This document shows positions 50,584 to 60,096 of a DNA stretch of 64,000 nucleotides, piece by piece. A program made the position numbers and the translations under genes. Below the pieces are notes generated by a model. The model was not told the DNA's origin. It worked only from the letters and a program-made list of their open reading frames with translations, and searched no databases. Positions within the stretch are counted from its first letter, which is position 1, and each line of letters opens with the position of its first letter. Source of the stretch: CAZDBS01 sp964503775 (GTDB lineage Bacteria > Patescibacteriota > Saccharimonadia > Saccharimonadales > CAZDBS01); contig CAZDBS010000001.1 in the NCBI GenBank assembly GCA_964503775.1, positions 48,142 through 112,141 of the forward strand, in the 5' to 3' direction.

Positions 50584-51150
50584 ATGAAATCCGAAAAACA
50601 GTTATACGCGTTCGTAAGTCTAGGTGCGATTGTCGGGCTGGTAAGTGCCTTCTGGCAAATGATGGAAAAAATCACACTGCTCAAAAGCACCGGCACGCCT
50701 TTAACATGCGATCTCAACAGTGTTTTCAGCTGTTCGAACGTCCTCAATAGTCAGCAAGCATCGATCTTCGGGCCGCCAAACTCTCTTATCTGCACCGTGC
50801 TATTTACGGTGCTACTCATGACTGGTGTTGTCGGTTGGATGGGCGGTAAGATCACACGAAATGTCCGTTTGGTGGTTCAGTTTTTCAGTTTGTTCATGGT
50901 TGCTTTTGGTACATGGTTTCTGTGGCAAAGTGCCTATCGTATCGGCGCGCTGTGCGTCTTCTGTATCCTGTGTATAGCTGGCCTACTGGTTGCCAATGCT
51001 GCTCTTTTTCGCCTCAATTTACCTGACCTACCTCTCTCCAAACAAAGTAAGCAACGTCTTAATCAGTTTGTTGCAAAGGGTGGAGATCTTTTCGTGTGGA
51101 CGGTATATGCGATCCTGCTCACTGCCATGCTCGCCTTTCGATTCCGCTAA
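50584..51150 (+). CDS. vitamin K epoxide reductase family protein (VKOR)
   Basis: 188 aa with four to five spans. The loop cysteines are in LTCDLNSVFSCSNVLNSQQASIFGPPNSL, and the active-site pair is in LCVFCILCIAG (CVFC), the bacterial VKOR pattern. It reoxidises DsbA-like proteins using quinone. GGAGG stands 4 bases before the ATG at 50584, so the ATG at 50581 is less suitable. The DsbA-like gene is 6 kb away and was separated from it by the transposon insertion. Confidence 0.93.
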   Translation: MKSEKQLYAFVSLGAIVGLVSAFWQMMEKITLLKSTGTPLTCDLNSVFSCSNVLNSQQASIFGPPNSLICTVLFTVLLMTGVVGWMGGKITRNVRLVVQFFSLFMVAFGTWFLWQSAYRIGALCVFCILCIAGLLVANAALFRLNLPDLPLSKQSKQRLNQFVAKGGDLFVWTVYAILLTAMLAFRFR

Positions 51151-51220
51151 ACTCTTGGTCTGATATTCATATGGGGTGGCTCGTGCTATACTGCCATATA
51201 AGCAATAGCACTAAACAAAC

Positions 51221-52924
51221 ATGACAAATTCTCTCTTTAGTGAAATCAGCATATTGGTCACCCTGGGGGCTTTTGTAGCCTTGCTCATGCGGCTTCTCAA
51301 ACAACCGTTGATCATCGGTCATATCCTAACCGGCTTGATTGTAGGCATCCCAAGTTTTCATCTCATCAGATCCACAGAAACAATTGATGTCTTCGCTAAT
51401 ATTGGTGTTGCCCTGCTGTTGTTCATCATCGGTCTAGGCTTAAATCCGAGGGTCATCAAAGATGTTGGCCGAGTGACATTCGTCGTCGGTACGATCCAGG
51501 TCCTGATGGTTTTCGGATATACCACGATACTAGGATTACTCCTCGACAGACCACTTACCGAATCGATGATCATCGGTACTGCGTTGTCATTTAGTAGCAC
51601 TATCATCATTCTTAAACTTCTGAGTGACAAGAAGGAACAAGGCCGCCTCTACGGCAAGTTGACAATCGGACTACTCATCGTTCAAGACCTTATCGCAACC
51701 GTCGCATTGCTGTTCGTCTCAGCGCACTCGACGGGTGGACTGTCCTGGCGGACACTCGGGGGCCTGGGGATCAAGGGACTACTTATCGCAGTACCGCTAT
51801 TCTTGGTTACAACGTATGTACTTCCGAAACTTCACAACGTCATCTCTGACAGTCAGGAGTTTTTATTCCTGTTTGCAATTGGGTGGGGGTTTGGAATTGC
51901 CTCACTTTTCGAAATGGCTGGTTTTAGCCTGGAAGTAGGGGCTTTGATTGCTGGAGTGTCACTAGCATCGCTGCCGTATGCCACAGAGATAAGTACTCGC
52001 TTGAGGCCACTTCGTGATTTCTTCGTCGTCATCTTTTTCATAGGCTTGGGTCTGAACCTCAAGTTGGACAATCTAGGAGATATACTGGGTTATTCGATTA
52101 TCTTTGCTCTCGTCGTTTTCATCCTCAAACCACTCATAGTCCTCATGGGACTGGGACTCAGCGGTTACACCAAAGGCACGAGCTTCAGAGCCAGCGTCAG
52201 CCTCGGTCAAATCAGTGAATTTTCGCTGGTATTCCTGCTCATCGCAGAACGAGAAGGATTGGTTGCGCCATCGATGGTCACATCCATAACACTCGTGGCA
52301 CTTGTCACCATCGCCCTGTCGTCTTATATGATCATTTATGCCGATAAACTTTACAAAATAACCGAGAAGAAACTCCGGCTTTTTGAGAGGCACATCATCA
52401 AGCATGAGCATGAGCAGTTCCATCGGCACGACATCGTCCAATTCGGATACGTCAGGGGCGGGACGGAGTTGGCACGTGTTTTTCGCGGTATGTCCCCACA
52501 CAAATTTCTAGTGGTTGATTATAACCCCGATTCGATCGAGCTTCTGGACCGGCGAGGCTACAAATATCTCTATGGTGATGCAACTGATCCAGAACTTCTC
52601 GATGAGATCGGTATCCATCATGTAAAAATTGTCGTCTCTACAATTACTGATTTCAATATCAATACCTACCTGGTGAAACATATCACCAAACTGAACCCCG
52701 ACGTGGTATTCATCTGTCATGCCGATACCGCTACCGAAGCCACTGAATTGTACGAATTTGGAGCTAGCTATATCATCATGCCGACATATATCGGTAACGA
52801 ACGCATGAGTCAGTTTATCCACAAAAACGGGTTTAGAAAAGCAGCTTTCAAAGAATACCGCGAGAAACATCTCGCCTACCTACAGTCCCACTTTGCCGAG
52901 CTGAACGCGGAGCCGATGAAATGA
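51221..52924 (+). CDS. Kef-type monovalent cation:proton antiporter with RCK domain
   Basis: 567 aa. A CPA2 antiporter domain with 12 spans (GHILTGLIVGIPSFHL, NIGVALLLFIIGLGLNPRVI, SFSSTIIILKLLSDK, SVSLGQISEFSLVFLLIA) and a C-terminal TrkA_N/RCK NAD-binding domain (DIVQFGYVRGGTELARVF, VVDYNPDSIELLDRRGYKYLYGDATDPELLDEIGI). It is like KefB/C and should exchange K+ or Na+ for H+. TATACT stands 27 bases before the ATG, with no Shine-Dalgarno. The stop overlaps the histidine kinase start by 4 bp (ATGA). Confidence 0.93.
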   Translation: MTNSLFSEISILVTLGAFVALLMRLLKQPLIIGHILTGLIVGIPSFHLIRSTETIDVFANIGVALLLFIIGLGLNPRVIKDVGRVTFVVGTIQVLMVFGYTTILGLLLDRPLTESMIIGTALSFSSTIIILKLLSDKKEQGRLYGKLTIGLLIVQDLIATVALLFVSAHSTGGLSWRTLGGLGIKGLLIAVPLFLVTTYVLPKLHNVISDSQEFLFLFAIGWGFGIASLFEMAGFSLEVGALIAGVSLASLPYATEISTRLRPLRDFFVVIFFIGLGLNLKLDNLGDILGYSIIFALVVFILKPLIVLMGLGLSGYTKGTSFRASVSLGQISEFSLVFLLIAEREGLVAPSMVTSITLVALVTIALSSYMIIYADKLYKITEKKLRLFERHIIKHEHEQFHRHDIVQFGYVRGGTELARVFRGMSPHKFLVVDYNPDSIELLDRRGYKYLYGDATDPELLDEIGIHHVKIVVSTITDFNINTYLVKHITKLNPDVVFICHADTATEATELYEFGASYIIMPTYIGNERMSQFIHKNGFRKAAFKEYREKHLAYLQSHFAELNAEPMK

Positions 52925-54696
52925 CGCCAGCAGCAGGGACAAGCCGATTTCGCCGTATACGAGACCGGATCTACAACTCGACTGTTCATACTCAAAAAAT
53001 TGACTCAGAACGTCTAGCAGTCGGCTTGAGGGGAGCAATCCTTAGACGAATGGAATATCTACTAGTTATCGGCGGCCTGATTACTGCAACACTTTCTTTC
53101 TTGCAACCTATCGAGACGACCGGTTTTTTCTCACTACAACCGGGCATGATCGCCGCCGTGGCCATGCTGATCAACGTCATCCTGCTTAAAATCACTCGTA
53201 AACCGACCCTCATCGCTTCATTCTCGGTGTTTATAATATTCGCCTTGCTCACCTACATGGTTCTCCAGGGAGTAGAGGGTAGTACTATTACCTTCTGGTT
53301 TTTCCAGTTCATCATATTTGCCTACCTGCTCACCAGTGTGCGCCAGGGTATATTATGGATTCTGACTCTCATTGGTCTATTCATACTAGTAATCATCTTG
53401 TCCAACGCTGGGTTGCTGGCGCACAAATACGATACCCAGACGATCCAGTCTCTAATCATCACCGCGGCGATAAGTACTATGCTGATCTATGCCTATGAAA
53501 GTTCGATCAAAGAGTACGTGTCGATCATCGCCAGCGAAGAAACCAAAATTGACGATCGGAGCGCCCGATATCAGGCACTGGTCAGTAGTATTGGCGATGG
53601 ATTGATAGCGACTGATGAAGTCGGGACAATCACATTTATCAACGATACGGCGCTGCAGATGCTAGGAGTTGAATCGATCGAAAAGCTCGAACATATCGTC
53701 GGCTCGCCAATCAATGATATTGTGCAGGTATTCGACGAACAAAATCACTCAGTACCGATTGAGCAAACAATCATCAATGCCGTAAAAGAAGAGGGCCGAC
53801 GTCTCGACACCAACACCATCGATCGTCATACATACTATTACCGACGACAAGATGGCTCACGTTTTCCGGTCGCCATCGTCACCGCCCCGATTCGCACCGG
53901 AAATCGGGTCATTGGAGCTGTCCAGATATTTCGAGATGTTTCCCTGGAAACTCAAATCAACGATGCCAAAGACGAATTCATATCATTGGCTTCTCACCAA
54001 CTTCGTACCCCGATCACAGTTATCAACTGGCACTTGGAACAATTAAAAAAACGCCCCGACTTTGGCTCGATAGTGCCTGATCAAAAACAACTTATCGAAG
54101 AAATAGATCACGCTACCAAGGATATGTCGGAGCTAGTCGGTGCCCTGCTCGACGTTTCGCGCTTAGAGTTGGGAACTATTGATCTCGACAAAAAACCTCT
54201 CGACTTAGTTGCAGTAGCCAAAGCCACCCTGCAATCACTCGAACCGACAGCAACAGAAAAGCATCTGGTGGTTCAGACAGACTACCCCGACCACCCACTG
54301 CAACTCGAAGGTGATGAGCGATTTATCAAAATGGTCTTTGAGAATTTACTCACCAATTCCATCAAGTACACCGATCAAGGATCAATCAATGTTTCGTTAA
54401 GGGAGGTCGATGACGACCAGCTTATCGGTGGAGTTAATGTAAAAGCACCGGGATATCTTATCGAGATTACTGATACCGGGCGCGGAATACCGTATAATCA
54501 ACATGAACAGATATTTACAAAGCTATTCCGAGCCGACAACGTTCGCAACACCAATGTCACCGGTACGGGCTTAGGCCTCTATCTCGTCAAACTTATCGTC
54601 GAGAAGATGAATGGGGAAGTCTGGTTCACATCAGAGCTCGGGCGTGGTTCGCAGTTTTATATCTCTATACCAACAACTAATACGAAGGAGGGGTGA
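52921..54696 (+). CDS. membrane sensor histidine kinase with PAS domain
   Basis: 591 aa. Six or so N-terminal spans (44-195), a PAS domain (ALVSSIGDGLIATDEVGTITFINDTALQMLGVE), HisKA with the phospho-acceptor SHQLRTPITV and HATPase_c with N, G1 and G2 boxes (ENLLTNSIKYTD, DTGRGIP, GTGLGLYLVK). It overlaps the Kef gene by 4 bp and the response regulator start by one base, so the three form an operon. It may sense membrane state, redox or cations to control the antiporter; this is inferred from context. Confidence 0.93.
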   Translation: MTPAAGTSRFRRIRDRIYNSTVHTQKIDSERLAVGLRGAILRRMEYLLVIGGLITATLSFLQPIETTGFFSLQPGMIAAVAMLINVILLKITRKPTLIASFSVFIIFALLTYMVLQGVEGSTITFWFFQFIIFAYLLTSVRQGILWILTLIGLFILVIILSNAGLLAHKYDTQTIQSLIITAAISTMLIYAYESSIKEYVSIIASEETKIDDRSARYQALVSSIGDGLIATDEVGTITFINDTALQMLGVESIEKLEHIVGSPINDIVQVFDEQNHSVPIEQTIINAVKEEGRRLDTNTIDRHTYYYRRQDGSRFPVAIVTAPIRTGNRVIGAVQIFRDVSLETQINDAKDEFISLASHQLRTPITVINWHLEQLKKRPDFGSIVPDQKQLIEEIDHATKDMSELVGALLDVSRLELGTIDLDKKPLDLVAVAKATLQSLEPTATEKHLVVQTDYPDHPLQLEGDERFIKMVFENLLTNSIKYTDQGSINVSLREVDDDQLIGGVNVKAPGYLIEITDTGRGIPYNQHEQIFTKLFRADNVRNTNVTGTGLGLYLVKLIVEKMNGEVWFTSELGRGSQFYISIPTTNTKEG

Positions 54697-55073
54697 TGAA
54701 TTCCAAACTCATACTTATCGTCGAGGACGAACGCAGTTTGCGCAAAGCCGCGACGATGGCACTCGAGGAAGCAGGATACAAAGTCATCGAAGCAGGTGAT
54801 GGCGGCGAGGGACTCAAGGTAGCCGAGGAAAAGAAACCGGACCTCATCCTACTCGACCACCTCATGCCGGTCATGGATGGATTAACCATGTTAGAGAGCC
54901 TGCGAGCGACAGAATGGGGCAAGAACCTACCGGTCATCCTGATGACCAATATGCAAGATGTTAACCTAGTTAATCGTTCGCTAGTTGCTGGCGCAAATGA
55001 TTGCGTACTAAAAGCTGATATGACCCTCGAGAAGATCGTCCATATCATCAACGAACGGTTAGGATTGGCTTAG
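54696..55073 (+). CDS. single-domain response regulator
   Basis: 125 aa, a receiver domain only: LILIVEDERSLRKAATMALEEAGYKV, the phosphorylation site PDLILLDHLMPVMDG, the T/S position LMTNMQ and the Lys in DCVLKADM. There is no output domain, so it may act by protein contact or phosphotransfer. The ATG overlaps the kinase stop (TGATG) behind a GGAGGGG. Its last 26 bp overlap the convergent gene. Confidence 0.93.
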   Translation: MNSKLILIVEDERSLRKAATMALEEAGYKVIEAGDGGEGLKVAEEKKPDLILLDHLMPVMDGLTMLESLRATEWGKNLPVILMTNMQDVNLVNRSLVAGANDCVLKADMTLEKIVHIINERLGLA

Positions 55074-56517
55074 ATCCTGTTTTCGCAAGGGGAGCAAAGA
55101 TTGATGTTGCAATTTTTTTGCCACCTGTTCGCGAACTCCTGCAGTTGGGGTCAGAACAGTACAATTTATCGTTATTTTTCGCATCAACGATGATCCTGAC
55201 GACATTTTTGCAGCTTGGACAACGCCCTTTTTGACCATTTCGAATCTCAATACAGTCTAGGCGATTGCCGTCCTTACCGACTTTGATCATCATTCCACAT
55301 GCATAGGCAGTACCAAGCTCTTCTTGGATGACTGCCGTGAGATCAAGGGCTTCACTATATCGACCTTCTGCCTCGAGAATGCGCAGTATATTAATTGCAT
55401 CAGCCGTAGCTTCACGACATTGCTCACGAGCCAACTGTGGGTCGTTTTTGAATACCTCGAGACGATAAGCCAGAAGTAAGGATTCTATGTCTGCATTGAA
55501 TTTAGCTTCCGTTAGTAATCCAAGTCGACGCATCACATGTAAGTCTGCTATTTTTTGTTTACATTCATCAACCACCGGTTTTGCTCGTTCACGACGCTCA
55601 CTAGACACCTGCATAACTGAAAAATATACGTCAGAATTAGTACGCGGAACATCTTCACCAAACTGACGTTCATTTCCTATGCGAGTCTCTTTGATGCGAT
55701 CTAATACTGCCGCAAAGAAACCAATACCACCACATTGCTGATATGTTTCAAGATTAAACAACTGTGGTTCACTTAAGACCCCCTGCGGCGTAAGGTGTCC
55801 TTTGTATGTATTGCCAAACGCTTCATAAAATTCGGCTACTTCTTCGGGTCGCATGTCGCTCATACTTAACGTCTCAACAACGCGCTCATCTCCTTCGAGA
55901 TAGGTAACCCTGATATAACCCTTGTGATTCTTGGGTTTATAACCGTACTGCTCGACCTCGCTCTCAGAAATATCATCGCCATAAGGAAAGGTTGAGAATT
56001 CAACGAATACATTCCGCCTCAGCGTGTCGTCTCGAGTCAAATCCATGATTGTCGCCTCATTCATACACTCTATGAACGACAGCTGTTGGCGCCATTTGTG
56101 CTGAGGTTGCGACAGGTCTAATGCGTACACTTCCAGGAATGATGTTTTACCATACATAATCCCTCTCCCAGTTACTGGATCGTACGGATATCTGATTCGC
56201 TCGGCATGGCCTTTATCGACATCCACCTCAAATAGAAAGGTATGGACATCATAATAGAATGCTTTGTCGGCTTCAGCTTTTGTAACATCATCGTCGGCAT
56301 CTAGATAAGCATTGGCTGATGTTGCAAACGTACCGGGTTTGTACTGTCTGTCTTCGGGAAGTTCGAGAACAGCTTCTCCAAAGGCCAGATCTTCTACTTG
56401 CTCAGCGTCAATACCCAAACCTTCACCAAGTAGCCCCAATCGACGCTTCCATGGTAGTCGTTTCTCAACGGCTATGGCCATTGGTATTTCAGACAGTCCT
56501 GTTTGTAATTCCGACAC
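55048..56517 (-). CDS. large hypothetical protein with C-terminal zinc ribbon
   Basis: 489 aa, mostly globular and acidic; I recognise no family. The C-terminus has a zinc ribbon-like motif CPSC-N-CSDPNC (residues about 446-471) and a basic tail. A helical segment lies at about 325-420. The start at GTG 56517 is uncertain, as an ATG at 56481 is also possible. It is preceded by a candidate structured RNA that ends in a terminator 8 bp before the start. Confidence 0.6.
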   Translation of the reverse strand: MSELQTGLSEIPMAIAVEKRLPWKRRLGLLGEGLGIDAEQVEDLAFGEAVLELPEDRQYKPGTFATSANAYLDADDDVTKAEADKAFYYDVHTFLFEVDVDKGHAERIRYPYDPVTGRGIMYGKTSFLEVYALDLSQPQHKWRQQLSFIECMNEATIMDLTRDDTLRRNVFVEFSTFPYGDDISESEVEQYGYKPKNHKGYIRVTYLEGDERVVETLSMSDMRPEEVAEFYEAFGNTYKGHLTPQGVLSEPQLFNLETYQQCGGIGFFAAVLDRIKETRIGNERQFGEDVPRTNSDVYFSVMQVSSERRERAKPVVDECKQKIADLHVMRRLGLLTEAKFNADIESLLLAYRLEVFKNDPQLAREQCREATADAINILRILEAEGRYSEALDLTAVIQEELGTAYACGMMIKVGKDGNRLDCIEIRNGQKGRCPSCKNVVRIIVDAKNNDKLYCSDPNCRSSRTGGKKIATSIFAPLAKTGSKPILTVR

Positions 56518-56524
56518 AATAAAA

Positions 56525-56784
56525 CCCCTCTGGACTTACACCCAAGAGGGGCATGAATACGCTAAGGTCATATCACACAGGCTCCTGCTCGGGAGAGATG
56601 CTCTTTTAAAACATCTTTTACTTCGGTCTTCGACGTGTCTGACTTACCTACTTTCGAAACATCCATCGACTCGTCTCGCTAAAAAGCGTGATTTGCTCAG
56701 GATGAATTTACGAAGTAAATTCACAGTTGCGGCACAGGTCGGGATTCGCACCCGATTCCGTTTGAAAACCAATTATTGTTAAGC
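56525..56784 (-). ncRNA. candidate 260-nt structured RNA or attenuator leader
   Basis: A TATACT box (56791-56796) points at a transcript that carries a T-arm-like hairpin (TCGGG-TGCGAAT-CCCGA), a perfect 8-bp hairpin GAATTTAC-TTC-GTAAATTC (56704-56722), a CGCT/AGCG stem and at its end CCCCTCT-N13-AGAGGGG plus TTTT (56525-56551). There is no coding frame. It ends 8 bp before the zinc-ribbon gene, which fits either an independent small RNA or a transcription-attenuating leader. Confidence 0.4.
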
Positions 56785-56909
56785 CACTTTAGTATAGGTG
56801 TTCATGATACGCAGTGCTAGTGCTATTTTTACAATACTCTGCACTACATCTAGCGCTGTGTTACAAATGCATTAGCAGTTTGTCTCGAGAACTGGTATAA
56901 ATGTATCAA

Positions 56910-58283
56910 ATGTCCAAAAACAATATCATCAAGAAGGTGATCGAGGCGCCTGCCGACGTACTCGACGCAACGCTGACTAAAACCGAAGAAATCACCAAGC
57001 ATCTACCCGAAACCCATCCCATCAAAAAAACCAAAGAGTACTGGCATACGCTAGGCCCCGGGCTAACCACAGGTGCATCGGATGACGATCCCTCAGGTAT
57101 CGCCACATACTCCCAAACCGGGGCGCAGTATGGTTTTGGGCTCTTGTGGTTATCGGCCTTTACCTTCCCCCTCATGGCCATTGTCCAAGAGATGTGTGCC
57201 CGCATTGGATTAGTCACCGGGAGGGGATTAGCCGGAAATATCCGTGCCCATTTTTCAAGGAAGGTATTGTTCACCTGTTCACTGTTACTGTTTGCGGCCA
57301 ATGCCTTCAATATCGGAGCAGACCTCGGCGCTATGGCCAAAGGCGTACAACTGCTAGCACCTAATCTTAACTTTTCTATGCTTGTTATTGGCTTTGCGGC
57401 ACTTAGCCTAGGCCTACAAATATTTACGCCTTACGAGCGCTATGCCAAATACCTCAAATGGCTAGCCATGGTGTTGTTCGCCTATGTATTCTCGGCACTG
57501 CTTGCTCATCTCGACTGGAGCGATGTTCTCAAGCACGCCTTCATCCCTGCCATAACCTTCTCCAAAGACCAGATCCTACTTATCTGCGCCATACTCGGTA
57601 CCACAATTTCTCCCTATTTATTTTTCTGGCAAACGTCCCAAGAAGTCGAAGAACAAATCTTAGATGGTAAAACTACCATCGTCGAGCGAGCGGCCATGAC
57701 AGATAAAGCGGATGTGAAAAAGATGCGGATCGATGTGTGGTCGGGCATGTTCCTGTCCAATATCGTGATGTTTTTCATCATTGCTGCCTGTGGCGCGCTG
57801 TTGTTCAAAAACGGCATCACCAACATCACTTCCGCTGCCCAGGCCGCCGAGGCACTTCGGCCATTCGCCGGCCAGTCGACATACCTGCTGTTTGCCGCCG
57901 GCATCATCGGCACAGGCTTACTAGCCATACCTGTACTAGCTGGATCTAGCTCATACGCTCTGTCTGAAAGTTTCAAATGGCAGCAGGGGTTGTCGCGTAG
58001 CCTCAAGCAAGCCCACGCCTTTTACGGCGTCATCATTATCTCGATGCTCATAGGCTTACTCATGAATTTCATCGGCCTTGATCCTATCAAAGCTCTGATC
58101 TACTCGGCTATAGCTAACGGCATAGTCGCTCCCATCGTACTTGCCTTGATTGTCATTATTAGTAGCGATGAGAAAATCATGGGTCCTTGGGTCAACAAAC
58201 GGCCCGTCACCTGGCTGGGATGGACAGTCACCGGACTTATGGCTGTAGCCGGTATAGCAGCTCTCGTATCTCTGGTGAGTTAA
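56910..58283 (+). CDS. mntH: NRAMP-family divalent metal transporter
   Basis: 457 aa with 11 spans. The metal-binding helix 1 motif DDDPSGIATYSQTGAQYGF matches the DPGN-type position as DPSG, and helix 6 has LAIPVLAGSSSYALSE, as in NRAMP-related transporters. A cytoplasmic N-terminus of about 45 residues precedes the core. It likely imports Mn2+ or Fe2+, though the substitution in DPGN may alter selectivity. TATAAA stands 8 bases before the ATG at 56910. The last 4 bp overlap uppP. Confidence 0.9.
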   Translation: MSKNNIIKKVIEAPADVLDATLTKTEEITKHLPETHPIKKTKEYWHTLGPGLTTGASDDDPSGIATYSQTGAQYGFGLLWLSAFTFPLMAIVQEMCARIGLVTGRGLAGNIRAHFSRKVLFTCSLLLFAANAFNIGADLGAMAKGVQLLAPNLNFSMLVIGFAALSLGLQIFTPYERYAKYLKWLAMVLFAYVFSALLAHLDWSDVLKHAFIPAITFSKDQILLICAILGTTISPYLFFWQTSQEVEEQILDGKTTIVERAAMTDKADVKKMRIDVWSGMFLSNIVMFFIIAACGALLFKNGITNITSAAQAAEALRPFAGQSTYLLFAAGIIGTGLLAIPVLAGSSSYALSESFKWQQGLSRSLKQAHAFYGVIIISMLIGLLMNFIGLDPIKALIYSAIANGIVAPIVLALIVIISSDEKIMGPWVNKRPVTWLGWTVTGLMAVAGIAALVSLVS

Positions 58284-59071
58284 CGGACCAGGAACAGCAA
58301 CACTAGGCCCGCGACTATTCGATAATAAGCGAAATATCGAAGATCGTGTTTGCTCAGGTACTTGATGAGGAAGCCGATAGCCAGCAATCCACTAAGTAGT
58401 GAAGCTACTATACCAACAACTACCACACCCATCTCATGACTCAGAGCACCAGCGCCTCCATCGAGCAATGATTGTAGTGTCGCACCAATAGTTATAGGTA
58501 GTGCTAACAAAAACGAGAAGCGCGTTGCCGTCACTCGATCAAGACCGGCAAACATCCCGGTTGAAATCGTGATACCGGAGCGTGAAACTCCCGGTACCAG
58601 GGCTAGTGCTTGTCCGATGCCTACGGCGGCGGATTGTTTGACCGAGACGTTGTCTAATGACGTCTTGTGTTCTTGACGTTTATACCACCATTCGACAGCC
58701 AACATGACGATCGCCACGATAATCAGGTTAAGCGCTACCAAGCGGTATGATCGAAAAGTTGTTTCAACTTGATCTTTAATCAAGACACCGAGCACTACGC
58801 CGGGTATCGTTGCCAACGCCAGTAAGGCCACCAATCGGCGCTTTACAGAGTCACCCCTGAAAAACCCGATGACTATATTGCTGATATCTCGAGCAAAATA
58901 TACTAGCAACGCTGCAATGGTCCCGATATTGAGTGCCATGTCGAAAGCCAAGCCAGTCTCTGGTAAGTCCAAAAGATGTCTGGCAATGATGAGATGCCCC
59001 GAACTCGAAATAGGGATGAATTCCGTTAGTCCCTGGACGATACCCAGTATTAATGCATGTAAAAGCGACAT
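58280..59071 (-). CDS. uppP: undecaprenyl-diphosphatase UppP (BacA)
   Basis: 263 aa, seven or eight spans. The family signature is complete: GIVQGLTEFIPISSSGHLI near the start (catalytic Glu and Ser), and ALVPGVSRSGITISTGM in the second repeat (catalytic Arg). It recycles the lipid carrier for peptidoglycan synthesis. It is convergent with mntH with a 4-bp overlap. Confidence 0.97.
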   Translation of the reverse strand: MSLLHALILGIVQGLTEFIPISSSGHLIIARHLLDLPETGLAFDMALNIGTIAALLVYFARDISNIVIGFFRGDSVKRRLVALLALATIPGVVLGVLIKDQVETTFRSYRLVALNLIIVAIVMLAVEWWYKRQEHKTSLDNVSVKQSAAVGIGQALALVPGVSRSGITISTGMFAGLDRVTATRFSFLLALPITIGATLQSLLDGGAGALSHEMGVVVVGIVASLLSGLLAIGFLIKYLSKHDLRYFAYYRIVAGLVLLFLVR

Positions 59072-59111
59072 ACTCTAAGCGTAAAGTGTTTGATGCTGAG
59101 CGTAAAGTCTT

Positions 59112-59690
59112 TTAGGTTACAGGCTCTTCGTCTTCGCCTGTACCACCCGCTGCAACGGATGCGTGCTTAGCCTGAAATCGTCTTTGTATTTCAGCTATCG
59201 GTACGTCGCCTCGAGCGGCACGGCGCCCTTCAGCAACTTCTAGTCCTAATGAAGTCGGTTTCAAAGTCACATATACGTAACTCCCTGATTGGCTTACAGC
59301 CTCATACCGAGCCCAACCCACCCGCGCCAACGGACTGTCTATGGGACGTGGCGCGTCGGGGTCCACTCTCTTTACAACAAGTCCCGTATTCAAACGCGTA
59401 CATTCCCACTCCAGCCAATTCAACATATCCCTAACACCAGCAAACATCTGACCATAAGCCACGTGTTCGACTCGATCTAGATTTGGAAACACTTCGTGCA
59501 AAACAGTGCAGTACGTCTCGACTACACCGCGGATATATTCGTCATCGCGAACTTGCCAATCGTTCGCTTCTTCCAAACGCTGAGGGAAAGTTTCATCAAA
59601 TGGATTCTCTGGTATATGCATATCTATCTCCTCATCCTCATTATGTACCCACACACTGTTATTTACAAAAGCTCTATCAGCTATACTCAT
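59112..59690 (-). CDS. hypothetical protein, 192 aa
   Basis: Soluble and acidic at the N-terminus (HNEDEEIDMHIPENPFDETFPQRLEEAND), with VETYCTVLHEVFPNLDRVEHVAYGQMFAGVRDMLNWLEWE and VYVTLKPTSLGLEVAEGRRAARGDVPI. No family recognised. Starts at ATG 59690 and 59696 are both possible. The start region interlocks with that of the divergent EVE gene, only 4 bp apart. Confidence 0.6.
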   Translation of the reverse strand: MSIADRAFVNNSVWVHNEDEEIDMHIPENPFDETFPQRLEEANDWQVRDDEYIRGVVETYCTVLHEVFPNLDRVEHVAYGQMFAGVRDMLNWLEWECTRLNTGLVVKRVDPDAPRPIDSPLARVGWARYEAVSQSGSYVYVTLKPTSLGLEVAEGRRAARGDVPIAEIQRRFQAKHASVAAGGTGEDEEPVT

Positions 59691-59694
59691 ATGC

Positions 59695-60096
59695 ATGAAC
59701 TTTTTCTTAGCCAAGACGGATCCTGATTCGTACTCCATAGGTGACTTCGAAAAGGACGGAACTACACTGTGGGATGGAGTGCATAGTTACGCAGCGATTA
59801 ACTTCATAAAACAGATGAAACCCGGTGATCAAGTGTATATTTATGAATCCCAAGGCCCGAAAGCCATTGTCGGTCTATCTGAAGTTGTCGATAGTCCATT
59901 TGAAAACAAAGCTGACCCAAGATTTTCTTGGGCAGTTAAGTTGAAGTTTGTCAGACGAGTGCCCACTCTCACGCTTGACGATATGAAGTCTGAGCCAAAC
60001 TTGAAAGATTTCGCACTGATCAAACAGGGACGACTCTCGACCATGGCAGTACCCAACAATATTGCTCAGTGGATCAATCAGCGTCTTGGGTTGTGA
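59695..60096 (+). CDS. EVE domain protein
   Basis: 133 aa, a single EVE/PUA-like domain: MNFFLAKTDPDSYSIGDFEKDGTTLWDGVHSYAAINFIKQMKPGDQVYIYESQGPKAIVGLSEVV, then DPRFSWAVKLKF and LIKQGRLSTMAV. EVE domains bind modified bases in DNA or RNA. TATACT stands 7 bases before the ATG. The 3' end overlaps the convergent hydrolase by 23 bp. Confidence 0.9.
   Translation: MNFFLAKTDPDSYSIGDFEKDGTTLWDGVHSYAAINFIKQMKPGDQVYIYESQGPKAIVGLSEVVDSPFENKADPRFSWAVKLKFVRRVPTLTLDDMKSEPNLKDFALIKQGRLSTMAVPNNIAQWINQRLGL

Noticed and set aside
56718..56784. A tRNA-like element (T-arm hairpin TCGGG-TGCGAAT-CCCGA)
   Set aside because: No matching 5' acceptor strand or anticodon stem could be formed and there is no CCA; kept only as part of a candidate structured RNA. 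The sequence also lacks a tmRNA tag frame.
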